From positions 62,001 to 126,000 of the forward strand of contig NZ_FNMV01000002.1 in assembly GCF_900106645.1 (NCBI RefSeq): a DNA stretch of 64,000 nucleotides, given 5' to 3'. This document shows positions 42,610 through 51,017 of this stretch, in pieces. Every line of letters begins with the position of its first letter. Positions within the stretch are counted from its first letter, which is position 1. Below the pieces are notes generated by a model. That model saw only the letters and a list, made by a program, of their open reading frames with translations. It did not search any database and was not told the origin of the DNA. The translations under genes and the position numbers were made by a program. This stretch comes from Flavobacterium degerlachei (GTDB lineage: Bacteria; Bacteroidota; Bacteroidia; Flavobacteriales; Flavobacteriaceae).

Positions 42610-42894
42610 TTATGCCAAATCTGGCGGGGGACAGAATATACTAGCAGTAACATTATCGTGTTTAGATAAATTTTCTGAAAGTATAAGGCTTGATTTATTG
42701 TTTTTACCAATTAAGAATCCAACTTGAATTTCGTCGTAGCGAGTAAAAACTTTGATTTCTTTTTGAGTGTGCTCTTCTTCTGAGAGACTAAAAAATCTTG
42801 AGGTATCGCATGATTTTTTTACCATAGTCACAACCGTAGGCGTTGCCAAAAAGACTATAAATAAGAATAAAAATATGCGAGCTATTAATTTCAT
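42610..42894 (-). CDS. Small exported protein of unknown function
   Basis: 94 residues from ATG at 42894. N-terminal hydrophobic helix (IARIFLFLFIVFLATPTVVTMV) acts as signal or anchor; the mature part holds KSCDTSRFF, charged EEEHTQKEIKVF and a C-terminus SIFCPPPDL, with two cysteines. No known family. A GTG at 42900 precedes it but lies inside the -7 box. Very near to its own promoter, so the mRNA would be nearly leaderless. Located between dps and the SulP gene. Confidence 0.7.
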   Translation of the reverse strand: MKLIARIFLFLFIVFLATPTVVTMVKKSCDTSRFFSLSEEEHTQKEIKVFTRYDEIQVGFLIGKNNKSSLILSENLSKHDNVTASIFCPPPDLA

Positions 42895-42899
42895 TAGCA

Positions 42900-42928
42900 C
42901 AAAAGTAAATTTTAACTTAGAGAACCAA
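42900..42928 (-). promoter_or_regulatory. Promoter of the small exported protein gene
   Basis: On the minus strand TTG (42926-42928) and TACTTTTG (42900-42907, exact TAnnTTTG) with an 18-bp spacer. Transcription should begin at or within a few nt of the ATG at 42894. Confidence 0.65.
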
Positions 42929-42965
42929 TAGGAACTCTACGAAAATTCATAAAAATTTAACATTT

Positions 42966-43007
42966 AAAAAAACAGCAGCATTCTAATTTACTAGTATACT
43001 GCTGTTT
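42966..43007 (-). terminator. dps terminator
   Basis: ACAGCAG and CTGCTGT arms (extended by further imperfect pairs) followed on the minus strand by TTTTTTT, about 20 bp past the dps stop. Confidence 0.75.
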
Positions 43008-43028
43008 AATCTTAACAAAGAAAATCCT

Positions 43029-43502
43029 TTATTCTTCAAGCCATGCTTGCATCATCCATAAGGTTTTTTCTTGTTCTACTATAAAGTCACTCATCATAGA
43101 GTTTGTTCCTTCATCATTTATTGCGCCTGCTTTATTAAGAATTTCTCTTTCCATTCTCAATAAATCTGACAATGAACTTACTATCAAATGAATTGCTTTT
43201 TCATCATTGGATACATTCTTACCTACTTCTAATTTATTATTTTTGATATAATCTTCAAAAGTATGAAGCGGTGTACCTCCTAGTGTAAGAACACGTTCAG
43301 CGATCATATCCACTTTTAATTGCGAATCGTTATAAAGCTCTTCAAATTTAACATGCAAATCAAAAAAACGTTTTCCTCTAATATTCCAATGAATTCCTCT
43401 CAAATTTTGGTAGTACACTTGGTAATTTGATAATAAAGTATTTAATTCCGTTACTATTAATTCTGATTCTTTAACTGGTAAACCTAAAATATTTGTTTTC
43501 AT
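43029..43502 (-). CDS. dps: Dps-type ferritin-like DNA-binding protein
   Basis: 157 residues from ATG at 43502 (frame open to 43520 but MIKIKN is an unlikely start). Ferroxidase region NLRGIHWNIRGKRFFDLHVKFEELYND supplies the intersubunit His, Asp and Glu ligands; RMEREILNKAG and a C-terminal WMMQAWLEE follow. It stores iron and quenches H2O2 in the cytoplasm as a 12-mer. Divergent from oxyR with 94 bp between starts, the classic OxyR-Dps arrangement, so peroxide induction is likely (inference). Lacks a lysine-rich N-tail, so DNA binding may be weak. Confidence 0.93.
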   Translation of the reverse strand: MKTNILGLPVKESELIVTELNTLLSNYQVYYQNLRGIHWNIRGKRFFDLHVKFEELYNDSQLKVDMIAERVLTLGGTPLHTFEDYIKNNKLEVGKNVSNDEKAIHLIVSSLSDLLRMEREILNKAGAINDEGTNSMMSDFIVEQEKTLWMMQAWLEE

Positions 43503-43570
43503 GTTTTTTATTTTTATCAAATTTAAGCAAGAAAACAGGATTTTACACTATAAAGTAAATTGATTGTTTT

Positions 43571-43578
43571 TATATTTG
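43571..43578 (+). promoter_or_regulatory. -7 box of oxyR
   Basis: TATATTTG fits TAnnTTTG, 18 bp before the oxyR ATG at 43597; within the divergent oxyR/dps region. No clear -33 box. Confidence 0.55.
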
Positions 43579-43596
43579 CATCATAAAATACTATAC

Positions 43597-44538
43597 ATGA
43601 CTATTACTCAATTAAAATATGTGCTTGCAGTTGCGGAACATAAAAACTTCACTTTGGCAGCAGAAAAATGTTTTGTGACTCAACCCACATTGAGCATGCA
43701 GATACAAAAAATTGAAGAGGAATTAAATATTCTGATTTTTGACCGATCAAAAAAGCCGATCCAACTAACTGATATTGGCCAAAAAATCGTAAATCAAGCC
43801 AAGAACATTGTTAATGAAGCTGGTAGGATACAAGATATTGTCGAACAGCAAAAAGGATTTATTGGTGGGGAATTTAGATTAGGGATAATCCCAACTATCA
43901 TGCCTACTTTACTACCAATGTTTTTAAATAATTTTATCAAAAAATATCCAAAAGTAAAACTCATCATTGAGGAATTAAATACTGAGGAAATTATCACAAA
44001 ACTAAACAACGGTCATCTTGATGCAGCAATAGCAGCTACCCCGCTGATGGAGGAGAAAATTAAGGAAGTAGTTTTGTACTTTGAACCATTTGTTGCTTAC
44101 ATCCCAGAAAGTCACCGTGATTTTGAAAAAGAAGAGATTGAAGTATCCGACTTAAATTTAGACGAAATCCTGCTCTTGCAAGATGGACACTGTTTTCGTG
44201 ATGGAATATTGAATTTGTGTAAAAACAATCCGAAAAATGAATTTAGTCATTTTCAAATAGAAAGCGGAAGCTTTGAAACTTTAATAAAACTAGCTGATGA
44301 AGGATTAGGTACAACATTACTGCCTTACCTACACACATTAGACTTAAAAGAAGCAGATAAGTTGAAGTTAAGACACTTTAAAGAGCCAAAACCTGCTCGA
44401 GAGGTGAGCTTAATATTTCCTAAAAGCGAATTAAAAATCCAAATTATTGATGCCCTTAGAAGCACAATAGCAGGAGTTATAAAAGGAGCAATCGTTTTTC
44501 AAAATGTGCAAATAGTTAGTCCAATTCAGAAGAAATAG
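43597..44538 (+). CDS. oxyR: LysR-type peroxide sensor
   Basis: 313 residues from ATG at 43597. N-terminal LysR winged helix (TITQLKYVLAVAEHKNFTLAAEKCFVTQPTLSMQIQKIEEEL), then effector domain with GHCFRDGILNLC, giving Cys199 and Cys208 at exactly the E. coli OxyR positions for the disulfide switch. Activates peroxide defence genes; dps next to it and sodC 6 kb away are natural targets (inference). The frame extends upstream to 43564 but the -7 box at 43571 lies there, so the shorter start is chosen. Confidence 0.94.
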   Translation: MTITQLKYVLAVAEHKNFTLAAEKCFVTQPTLSMQIQKIEEELNILIFDRSKKPIQLTDIGQKIVNQAKNIVNEAGRIQDIVEQQKGFIGGEFRLGIIPTIMPTLLPMFLNNFIKKYPKVKLIIEELNTEEIITKLNNGHLDAAIAATPLMEEKIKEVVLYFEPFVAYIPESHRDFEKEEIEVSDLNLDEILLLQDGHCFRDGILNLCKNNPKNEFSHFQIESGSFETLIKLADEGLGTTLLPYLHTLDLKEADKLKLRHFKEPKPAREVSLIFPKSELKIQIIDALRSTIAGVIKGAIVFQNVQIVSPIQKK

Positions 44539-44556
44539 ACTTTTACAATGTTCTAT

Positions 44557-44754
44557 TTATTCACAGATTAAAGAAATACATTTTTTTAATTCTGGTTTGC
44601 TGTCAGTATAAAACATGAGCCAATTTTTTAAATGTTCCATTTCATAAGGCAATAAGTTTCTTATTGCTTTTTTTAATTCTTTACTGAATAATTCAGGATT
44701 AAAGCTGACTTTCTCAAGAGAATCCTTGGTGTAAAAATAAATTAATCTTGACAT
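44557..44754 (-). CDS. 65-aa paralogue 1, unknown small protein family
   Basis: 65 residues starting MSRLIYFYTKDSLEKVSF. Shares with the next two genes MS, YTK, LE-VSF, P-LF, EL-KA, LLPYE, L-WL, KPEL and a late Cys (about half of all positions). Two predicted amphipathic helices around LLPYE; no signal peptide or membrane segment, so cytoplasmic. Not a family I can name. Conservation of all three reading frames with diverged DNA shows they are translated. Directly follows the oxyR gene convergently; the most distal of the three on this strand. Confidence 0.85.
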   Translation of the reverse strand: MSRLIYFYTKDSLEKVSFNPELFSKELKKAIRNLLPYEMEHLKNWLMFYTDSKPELKKCISLICE

Positions 44755-44945
44755 AGCATATTATTTAAAGAGTTATTGATCTAATTATAGCATGAATATA
44801 ATTATCACTTATTTTCTCTATTGCAAAAGCGAGGCCAAAGTGTAATAAACAGTAACTGGATATATTAAAAGAACATTAGTCTTTCATTAATGTATTTCAT
44901 TCATCCTTAAAAGTTTTTCACATTTTCAGATCATTCATATAAATT

Positions 44946-44977
44946 AAAAAAGGAACCCACAAAGGTTCCTTTTTTTT
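44946..44977 (-). terminator. Terminator of paralogue 2
   Basis: AAAAAAGGAACC and GGTTCCTTTTTT around CACAAA. The stem is the same as in the terminator at 45376-45406, so gene plus terminator were copied together. Confidence 0.85.
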
Positions 44978-45173
44978 ATTCATTGATAATAAACAAACAT
45001 TTTTTTAATTCTGGTTTTTCATTGGTATAAAATAAAAGCCATTTCCTTAAATGGTCAATTTCATAGGGTAACAAAGTTTTAACCGCCTTTTTTAGTTCCC
45101 TAATAAAAAGCTGTGGATCAAAACTAACTCTTTCGAGTATCTCTTTTGTGTAATCATAAATCATTCTAGACAT
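44976..45173 (-). CDS. 65-aa paralogue 2, unknown small protein family
   Basis: MSRMIYDYTKEILERVSF start; RELKKAVKTLLPYEIDHLRKWLLFY, then TNEKPELKKCLFIINE. Nearest to paralogue 1 in the C-terminal half and to paralogue 3 in the N-terminal half. Its leader (TTTAAACCGTATAATT before ATG on the minus strand) resembles those of the other copies. Separate terminator, so each copy appears to be its own transcription unit with possibly different control. Function unknown. Confidence 0.85.
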   Translation of the reverse strand: MSRMIYDYTKEILERVSFDPQLFIRELKKAVKTLLPYEIDHLRKWLLFYTNEKPELKKCLFIINE

Positions 45174-45375
45174 AATTATACGGTTTAAAAAGTTTTCTTA
45201 ATAAAGCACAGTATAAATATAAAGGTTTATGCTCTTAATTCTATGACAATATCCGATTAAATGCATAAAACAACGTTAACACACTCTTTTATAGATTTAT
45301 TTTATAAAAAATCTTACAAATAATTAAATAGAAAAATCACTTTTAAAATTTTTAAAAAACACCATATAAGAACAT

Positions 45376-45406
45376 AAAAAAGGAACCTTTTTAGGGGTTC
45401 CTTTTT
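45376..45406 (-). terminator. Terminator of paralogue 3
   Basis: AAAAAAGGAACC and GGTTCCTTTTT around TTTTTAGG; same stem as at 44946-44977. Confidence 0.85.
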
Positions 45407-45410
45407 CTAT

Positions 45411-45608
45411 CTATTGATTTACAATTAGTAAACATTGTTGTAATTCTGGTTTTTCAATTATAAAATTTGACAACCATTCTCTTAATTGCTCCATTTCATA
45501 GGGTAATAATGATTTGATGGCTTTTTCTAACTCCTTGCAAAAAAGTATCGGATCGAAACTTACTCTTTCTAGTATTGATTTTGTGTAATCAAACATGATT
45601 TTCGACAT
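45411..45608 (-). CDS. 65-aa paralogue 3, unknown small protein family
   Basis: MSKIMFDYTKSILERVSFDP start; CKELEKAIKSLLPYEMEQL, then REWLSNFIIEKPELQQCLLIVNQ. Conserved LLPYE and KPEL-x2-C as in its neighbours. Most diverged member in the segment after WL (SNFII instead of xFYT). First copy in transcription direction; about 235 bp of AT-rich spacer precede the next copy. Function unknown; a small cytoplasmic adaptor or regulator is only a guess. Confidence 0.85.
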   Translation of the reverse strand: MSKIMFDYTKSILERVSFDPILFCKELEKAIKSLLPYEMEQLREWLSNFIIEKPELQQCLLIVNQ

Positions 45609-45763
45609 AATAAATTATGGTTTTTAGGTTAAATTATGATTCTTATTCTTTAGTAAAAATACATTTATTATAATTAGAATCTATTAATTTAACGTATAAT
45701 TTTGAATATTATTTTATCACTCGCAATTATTTTTGATGAATTATTTAAGCCAATAAAAAGCAT

Positions 45764-46489
45764 TTATTGGGCTTTTCGCGCACGAAACATTTCTCTTTTC
45801 CCTGGAGGTCCTGCTAGTTTTTCTACGGTAAATCCAACTTCAATCATACTCCTTTTTACTACACCACGGGCAGCATAAGTCACTAATACTCCATTGTCTT
45901 TAAGGGCGTCATACATTTTTTTAAATATGGCAGTACTCCATAATTCAGGTTGAACTCTATATCCAAAAGCATCAAAATAAATTAAATCATATTGATTCAA
46001 ATCATCAATTTCTTCAAATAATTGTTTTCGTTTCGTTAATGTAAAGTCCGCACTCAGCACCATTTTTTCCTCCCAATTGCACTGATGCATTTTTTCGAAA
46101 GTCGCCTTGTCATCGATAGCGTTTAATTCATCCACGTAGTTCATCGAAATTAACTCCTCAGGCGAAATGGGGTACGCTTCTACTCCAACATATTCAATAG
46201 ACTGATTCATTTTTCTTCCTTCTAAAAAAGTAATGAACGCATTCAAGCCTGTTCCAAATCCAATTTCCAAAATTGAAACTTCCTTGTTTTGAAAAAGGGA
46301 AAGTCCATTCTTTATAAAAACATGCTGCGCTTCTTGAATGGCGCCGTGTTTAGAATGGTAACACTCATCCCATTCCTTTATTTGTATAGTGGTCGAGCCA
46401 TCTAGTGTTTGTATTATTTCTCTTTCCAAAATATTATTTTTAATTCTTATTTTTATTTTATCCTTCCTCTGCACGTCAAAACTAATCAA
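45764..46489 (-). CDS. mnmD: tRNA 5-methylaminomethyl-2-thiouridine methyltransferase (MnmD-type)
   Basis: 241 residues. DGSTTIQIKEWDECYHSKHGAIQEAQHVFI is the MnmC methyltransferase-domain signature (YHSxxGAxxEA), followed by the SAM-binding VSILEIGFGTGLNAFIT and YDLIYFDAFGYRVQPELW. It forms the mnm5 group of U34 in some tRNAs. Only the methyltransferase half is present; the FAD oxidase half of E. coli MnmC is absent, as in other bacteria with stand-alone MnmD. The start at 46489 is kept; a slightly shorter version is possible. Divergent from ilvE. Confidence 0.9.
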   Translation of the reverse strand: MISFDVQRKDKIKIRIKNNILEREIIQTLDGSTTIQIKEWDECYHSKHGAIQEAQHVFIKNGLSLFQNKEVSILEIGFGTGLNAFITFLEGRKMNQSIEYVGVEAYPISPEELISMNYVDELNAIDDKATFEKMHQCNWEEKMVLSADFTLTKRKQLFEEIDDLNQYDLIYFDAFGYRVQPELWSTAIFKKMYDALKDNGVLVTYAARGVVKRSMIEVGFTVEKLAGPPGKREMFRARKAQ

Positions 46490-46626
46490 AAACTAATATA
46501 GAAAGTTCAAAATATCCCAAATTATACAGATTTCACATAAATCAGTCTCGTTTTTTTAATATAATTAAATCACAATTAAACGCTATATTTAATGATATTT
46601 TCACAAGGAATTCATTGATTTTTATT

Positions 46627-46634
46627 TAATTTTG
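46627..46634 (+). promoter_or_regulatory. -7 box of ilvE
   Basis: TAATTTTG fits TAnnTTTG exactly, 92 bp before the ilvE ATG. An AT-rich leader follows. No operator seen. Confidence 0.5.
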
Positions 46635-46725
46635 CATGAATTAAAGTTCAATTTGCAATAAAATGAACTTTTTAGGCTTTTGCTTAATTTTCATACAATA
46701 ATAAAAATAAAACCTATATAGTATT

Positions 46726-47793
46726 ATGAGCACAACTCACACCAACAAAATTGACATAATAAAAGCCCCAACTTCAAAAATAAACGAAGTTGATTTTGAA
46801 AACTTAAGCTTTGGCTCCGTATTTACAGACCATTTAATGGAATGTGATTATACAAATGGCGAATGGCAAAAACCGGTCATCAAACCTTATGCGCCATTCT
46901 TATTAGATCCTTCTGCTAGAGTTTTCCATTATGGTCAAGCTATTTTTGAAGGAATGAAGGCTTACAAAGATGATGAAGATGCGATTTGGCTTTTTAGACC
47001 TGATGAAAACTACAAACGTTTCAACAGTTCTGCAGTAAGAATGGCAATGCCAGAAGTTCCAGAAGATGTTTTTATGAATGGTCTTAATCAATTATTACAA
47101 TTAGATGAAGCCTGGATTAAAAAAGGAAAAGGAAACACCTTATATATACGTCCATTTATGATTGCTACCGGTAAAGGTGTAATTGCAAACCCATCAGATG
47201 ACTATAAATTTATGATTATCCTTTCACCGGCTAAATCTTATTATTCAGGTGAGGTAAAAGTATTGATTGCTGAGCATTTCAGTAGAGCAGCAAATGGTGG
47301 AATTGGAGCTGCAAAGGCTGCAGGTAATTACGCTGCGCAATTTTACCCAACAAGCTTAGCTAATAAAGAAGGTTTCCAACAAGTGATTTGGACTGATGAT
47401 GCTACTCACACTAAACTAGAAGAAGCAGGAACAATGAATGTGTTTTTTAGAATAAATGACACCTTATATACTGCACCTACAAGCGAAAGAATTCTTGATG
47501 GAATCACTAGAAAGAGTCTTATCGAAATGGCCAAAAAAGATGGTATTACTGTTGAAGTTCGTCCGGTTCTAGTTTCAGAATTGGTTGAAGCTTCTAAAAA
47601 CGGAACCCTAAAAGAAATTTTTGGTGCAGGTACTGCTGCTGTAGTTAATCCTATCATTGGATTTTCTTACCAGGATGTATATTATGAATTGCCAAAAATT
47701 GAAAACTCATATGCTTCTCAATTAAAAGAAGAATTAACGAACATACAACACAAACTAGCTGAAGATACTTTTGGCTGGACTGTAAAAGTTTAG
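46726..47793 (+). CDS. ilvE: Branched-chain amino acid aminotransferase
   Basis: 355 residues, fold-type IV PLP enzyme. FHYGQAIFEGMKAYKD near residue 65, RPFMIATG, the PLP lysine Lys197 in GGIGAAKAAGNYAAQF, and KLEEAGTMNVFF with RILDGITRKSLIEMA. Length matches the BCAT2-like branch (about 350) rather than E. coli IlvE (309). Transfers amino groups between glutamate and 2-oxo acids of Leu, Ile and Val. Monocistronic with a perfect terminator. Confidence 0.95.
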   Translation: MSTTHTNKIDIIKAPTSKINEVDFENLSFGSVFTDHLMECDYTNGEWQKPVIKPYAPFLLDPSARVFHYGQAIFEGMKAYKDDEDAIWLFRPDENYKRFNSSAVRMAMPEVPEDVFMNGLNQLLQLDEAWIKKGKGNTLYIRPFMIATGKGVIANPSDDYKFMIILSPAKSYYSGEVKVLIAEHFSRAANGGIGAAKAAGNYAAQFYPTSLANKEGFQQVIWTDDATHTKLEEAGTMNVFFRINDTLYTAPTSERILDGITRKSLIEMAKKDGITVEVRPVLVSELVEASKNGTLKEIFGAGTAAVVNPIIGFSYQDVYYELPKIENSYASQLKEELTNIQHKLAEDTFGWTVKV

Positions 47794-47810
47794 TTCTAAA
47801 TATTCCATAA

Positions 47811-47849
47811 AAAAAGGTGATTTTCAATTTGAAAATCACCTTTTTTTTA
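47811..47849. terminator. Bidirectional terminator after ilvE
   Basis: AAAAAGGTGATTTTC, AATTT, GAAAATCACCTTTTT: 15-bp perfect stem with T tract. Confidence 0.92.
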
Positions 47850-47951
47850 TTCTGCTTATTTTAACTTCCAAAAAGAAAATTGTTGCAGCAAGATCTATAT
47901 TTGCCTTCAAGGACTTTAAGAAATTATAATCAAACAAACGTTTTCAGAATA

Positions 47952-48335
47952 CTATTTGAGTATTTTAGAGAAGTCTGGCTTAAAATAATTAGGCCCTTTC
48001 ATTACCTTTCCATCCTCACGATAAATCGGATTTCCGTCTTCGTCTAACTTGCTCATATTGCTTCGTTGAATCTCATCAAAAACAGCTTCTATTTTGTGTT
48101 GTAAACCATGTTCTATAATGGTACCGCACAAAATGTACATCATATCACCCAAGGCATCTGCAATTTCGACTAAATCATTATTTTGAACTGCTTCTAAATA
48201 TTCCTCGTTCTCTTCCTTCATCAAACTGTAACGAAGAGTGTTTTTGCTTTCGCCCAAACATGCGACTGGGGTCTCACTATGTCCAATTTTAAATGCCGTA
48301 TGAAATTCCTTGACTGAATTTATTTGCTTTTGCAT
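47952..48335 (-). CDS. MazG-like nucleoside triphosphate pyrophosphohydrolase
   Basis: 127 residues. All-alpha NTP-PPase superfamily: metal motif KEENEEYLEA (EExxE) and EIADALGDMMYIL (ExxD), with a C-terminal FDEIQRSNMSKLDEDGNP that is typical of the HisE/MazG-like bacteriophage-like subgroup. Likely hydrolyses a (d)NTP to its monophosphate, house-cleaning or regulatory. Substrate not predictable. Single gene. Confidence 0.88.
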   Translation of the reverse strand: MQKQINSVKEFHTAFKIGHSETPVACLGESKNTLRYSLMKEENEEYLEAVQNNDLVEIADALGDMMYILCGTIIEHGLQHKIEAVFDEIQRSNMSKLDEDGNPIYREDGKVMKGPNYFKPDFSKILK

Positions 48336-48389
48336 AACTAATTATATTAAATGAAAAGGCAAATTAGCAACTATTTCTAAACTATTAGC

Positions 48390-48397
48390 TAAATTTG
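48390..48397 (+). promoter_or_regulatory. -7 box of the small membrane protein gene at 48416
   Basis: TAAATTTG, exact TAnnTTTG. The TTG at 48395 that would start a longer frame is inside this box, so ATG 48416 (18 bp later) is the start. Confidence 0.6.
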
Positions 48398-48415
48398 TCC
48401 AAAATAATTCAAACT

Positions 48416-48604
48416 ATGTTTAGTCAAGGACAATTAATATTTGCAGCTTGTTTTTTTGTTGCGTTTGCTATCGCAATGATTTACGCCTACCGAAAAGATG
48501 TAAAATTACACAAGCTATTTTATAAAGGAAGTTACAAGATTCTGATCGCCTTCATCGTTTTTATTGGGATTCTATTTGTGATAAAAGTGTATTTTAAGAG
48601 ATAA
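48416..48604 (+). CDS. Small two-helix membrane protein
   Basis: 62 residues, MFSQGQLIFAACFFVAFAIAMIYAYRKD then KLHKLFYKGSYKILIAFIVFIGILFVIKVYFKR. Two membrane helices with a basic loop (YRKDVKLHKLFYKG). Related small proteins occur across flavobacteria next to various genes; function unknown. Own promoter box and terminator. Between MazG-like and the M49 peptidase genes. Confidence 0.8.
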   Translation: MFSQGQLIFAACFFVAFAIAMIYAYRKDVKLHKLFYKGSYKILIAFIVFIGILFVIKVYFKR

Positions 48605-48624
48605 TCTTTCTTTTTTAAACAAAC

Positions 48625-48649
48625 AAAAGGCCACGTGATGTGGCCTTTT
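48625..48649. terminator. Bidirectional terminator
   Basis: AAAAGGCCAC, GTGAT, GTGGCCTTTT. Serves the small membrane gene (plus) and probably the M49 gene (minus). Confidence 0.85.
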
Positions 48650-48673
48650 GTAATATAATCAATTTAATTCTCC

Positions 48674-50710
48674 TTAATTTGTAAGAGGTAAAAAACCGAA
48701 GTTTTTAGAGTAGTACAGCATTTGTTCAGCGAATGAACTTGGCTGTTTCACATCTATCGAAATAATTGCTCCTTTTGCATCTAATTTTGGAACTAACATA
48801 GGGTTTACAAAACCACTATATGCCGCCGAAGAGAATTGCTTGTTACGCTCTAAAACTTCTCCATGTAATTTTTGATCCACTTTTACACCATAATTTTCTA
48901 CTAATGCTTTACCCGCTTCATAATCTCCTTCAGACTTGATTCGTTGTACTTCACGCAACAACTGTCCAAATAAATCATGTAATTTTTCATAGTTCGTAAT
49001 ATTGAAATACGTTTTACCATCACGGTTTAACTTTTCAATTACATTGTCTTTTAATCCTTTTTCGAATGCCCAAGCACTTACCCATTGACGATTTCTCATA
49101 TGAGCTTCTTCGATGTTAGCACCTAACTCTAAACGGAATAATTGAGTCATCAATCCATTACGGATGTAACTATCATAAGACTCCATTCCTGTTTTCTTCC
49201 AATCATCTACAAGACCTAATTCTTGAATTTTAGGGTTGTATAAGTAGTACAAACCTACTAAATCAGCTCTTCCCTCTTCAAGAGTAGACGCATAACTTTT
49301 CAAAGTTTCTTTAGGCGTTCCTACACCTGGATTAATTTGTCCTGAAGCATGACCTACAACTTCATGAAGTGCAGTGTGCAACTTATCACCTATCTCTCCG
49401 TATTTTTCAGCTAAAGCAACTTCTTCTTCATCATTTGCAAATTCTTGCAACTTCCCTTTTCCACCTGCTTTAGAATACGAATCGATAATATTTCCTAATG
49501 AAACTGATTTTGAACCATGACCGGCACGAATCCAATCTGCATTTGGAAGGTTAACCCCAATTGGTGTACTTGGGGAAGCATCGCCAGATTCACCTGCAAC
49601 AATTACCGTTTTATAAGAAACACCCACTACATTCTTCTTTTTATGTTGTGGCATTAATGGAGAATTATCTTCAAACCATTGTGCATTTCCTGACACTACT
49701 TCCATCTTTTTAGACATGTCAAAATCTTTAATCTGAACAACTCCTTCATAAGATCCTCTGTATCCTAATGGATCATTGTAGACTTCGATAAAACTATTGA
49801 TATAATCGATATTTCCTTCAGTAGCTGCTAACCACGCTATGTTGTATTCATCCCAAGTTTTTAAACTACCCGTTTTATAATAAGAAATCAACAACCCTAA
49901 AGCATCTCCTTGGTTTTTATTTTCTGCAACACTTTGGGCTTTCTCTAACCAATAAATGATTTTATCGATTGCTGTTCCATACATTCCATTGCTTTTCCAA
50001 ACTTTTTCTTCTAATTGTCCTTCTGAGTTGCGAACTAATTTAGAGTTCAATCCATAAGAATACGGTTTCTTAGCATCTGGACTTGTTTTTTTAGCGTAAA
50101 AATCTTCCGCTTCTTTCAAGCTAATACCTTTTTCATAAAAATTGATAGCAGATCCAGCTAACAATCCTTTAGATTCATCCAAATTAACTTTTTTGGTATC
50201 GATGTCATTAAATAATACCGCAGCAATACTCGGTTCTAATTTCGTATTGGTTGCTTTCATCAAAACAGCAAAATAGGCTTCTGAAAAATCAGGCTGAATT
50301 TTCTCGTTTGAATAATGATGGTGGATTCCGTTTGAAAACCAAACTCTTTTAAGATAAATTTCAAAGTTTTTCCAATCTTCAGTGCTTTTATCCCCGTTGT
50401 AATTTTGATAAATATTCTCTAGCGCTTTTCTTATTGTTAGATTGTATCTATAGTTTTGATCCCACATGATATCACGCCCAGATGTTCCGGCTTGTGTAAG
50501 GTAATAGACCAGTTTTTGTTCTTTAAGCGTTAAATCTTCCCAACCTGGAATTTGGTAGCGTAATACTTTTATGTCGGAAAATTGCTCGACAACGTATTCA
50601 AAGGCTGCATTTTCTTTTTTATCTACGTCTGCTGTTTTAACTACTTGTACCGAACAACTAGTAGAAACCGCAAGAGCTATAAAAATGCCTGTGATTCTTA
50701 GTAATTTCAT
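48674..50710 (-). CDS. M49 (dipeptidyl-peptidase III family) lipoprotein
   Basis: 678 residues. Lipoprotein signal (ALAVSTSC, Cys19). M49 motif H449EVVGH454 (HExxxGH) in LHEVVGHASGQ, and the second motif LEEGRADLVGLYYL with Glu478/Glu479; all zinc ligands present. DPP III enzymes remove dipeptides from short peptides; the bacterial lipoprotein form would act on periplasmic peptides. Lineage annotations often mislabel it as dihydrofolate reductase; nothing here supports that. Single gene. Confidence 0.9.
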   Translation of the reverse strand: MKLLRITGIFIALAVSTSCSVQVVKTADVDKKENAAFEYVVEQFSDIKVLRYQIPGWEDLTLKEQKLVYYLTQAGTSGRDIMWDQNYRYNLTIRKALENIYQNYNGDKSTEDWKNFEIYLKRVWFSNGIHHHYSNEKIQPDFSEAYFAVLMKATNTKLEPSIAAVLFNDIDTKKVNLDESKGLLAGSAINFYEKGISLKEAEDFYAKKTSPDAKKPYSYGLNSKLVRNSEGQLEEKVWKSNGMYGTAIDKIIYWLEKAQSVAENKNQGDALGLLISYYKTGSLKTWDEYNIAWLAATEGNIDYINSFIEVYNDPLGYRGSYEGVVQIKDFDMSKKMEVVSGNAQWFEDNSPLMPQHKKKNVVGVSYKTVIVAGESGDASPSTPIGVNLPNADWIRAGHGSKSVSLGNIIDSYSKAGGKGKLQEFANDEEEVALAEKYGEIGDKLHTALHEVVGHASGQINPGVGTPKETLKSYASTLEEGRADLVGLYYLYNPKIQELGLVDDWKKTGMESYDSYIRNGLMTQLFRLELGANIEEAHMRNRQWVSAWAFEKGLKDNVIEKLNRDGKTYFNITNYEKLHDLFGQLLREVQRIKSEGDYEAGKALVENYGVKVDQKLHGEVLERNKQFSSAAYSGFVNPMLVPKLDAKGAIISIDVKQPSSFAEQMLYYSKNFGFLPLTN

Positions 50711-51017
50711 TATTATATTTTTTAAAGATTAATTAAACTATTATTCAACAAATATACACATTCTATAAATAAACCATAAAAAACATATCAATCAGCACGC
50801 CAATAATAAGGAAAGTGCAAAATTTATTTTCCATTAAAATCGTTACACATTCATTTAATGCCTTTTAAACTCACTATATTGAATGCAGCTAATTAAGTTA
50901 AAACCACTTTCTAAAAAAATAATTGTCCATAAAAACAGCTTCCCTATAATTTTTTTATGATTCGTCCTACATATTGATAAAAATTTTAACTTTACATCTG
51001 AAAACAACCAATTTATT
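50711..51017. other. Divergent intergenic region
   Basis: About 307 bp, AT-rich, no gene or exact TAnnTTTG box recognised. Contains the start regions for the M49 gene (minus) and the SRPBCC gene (plus). Confidence 0.5.
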
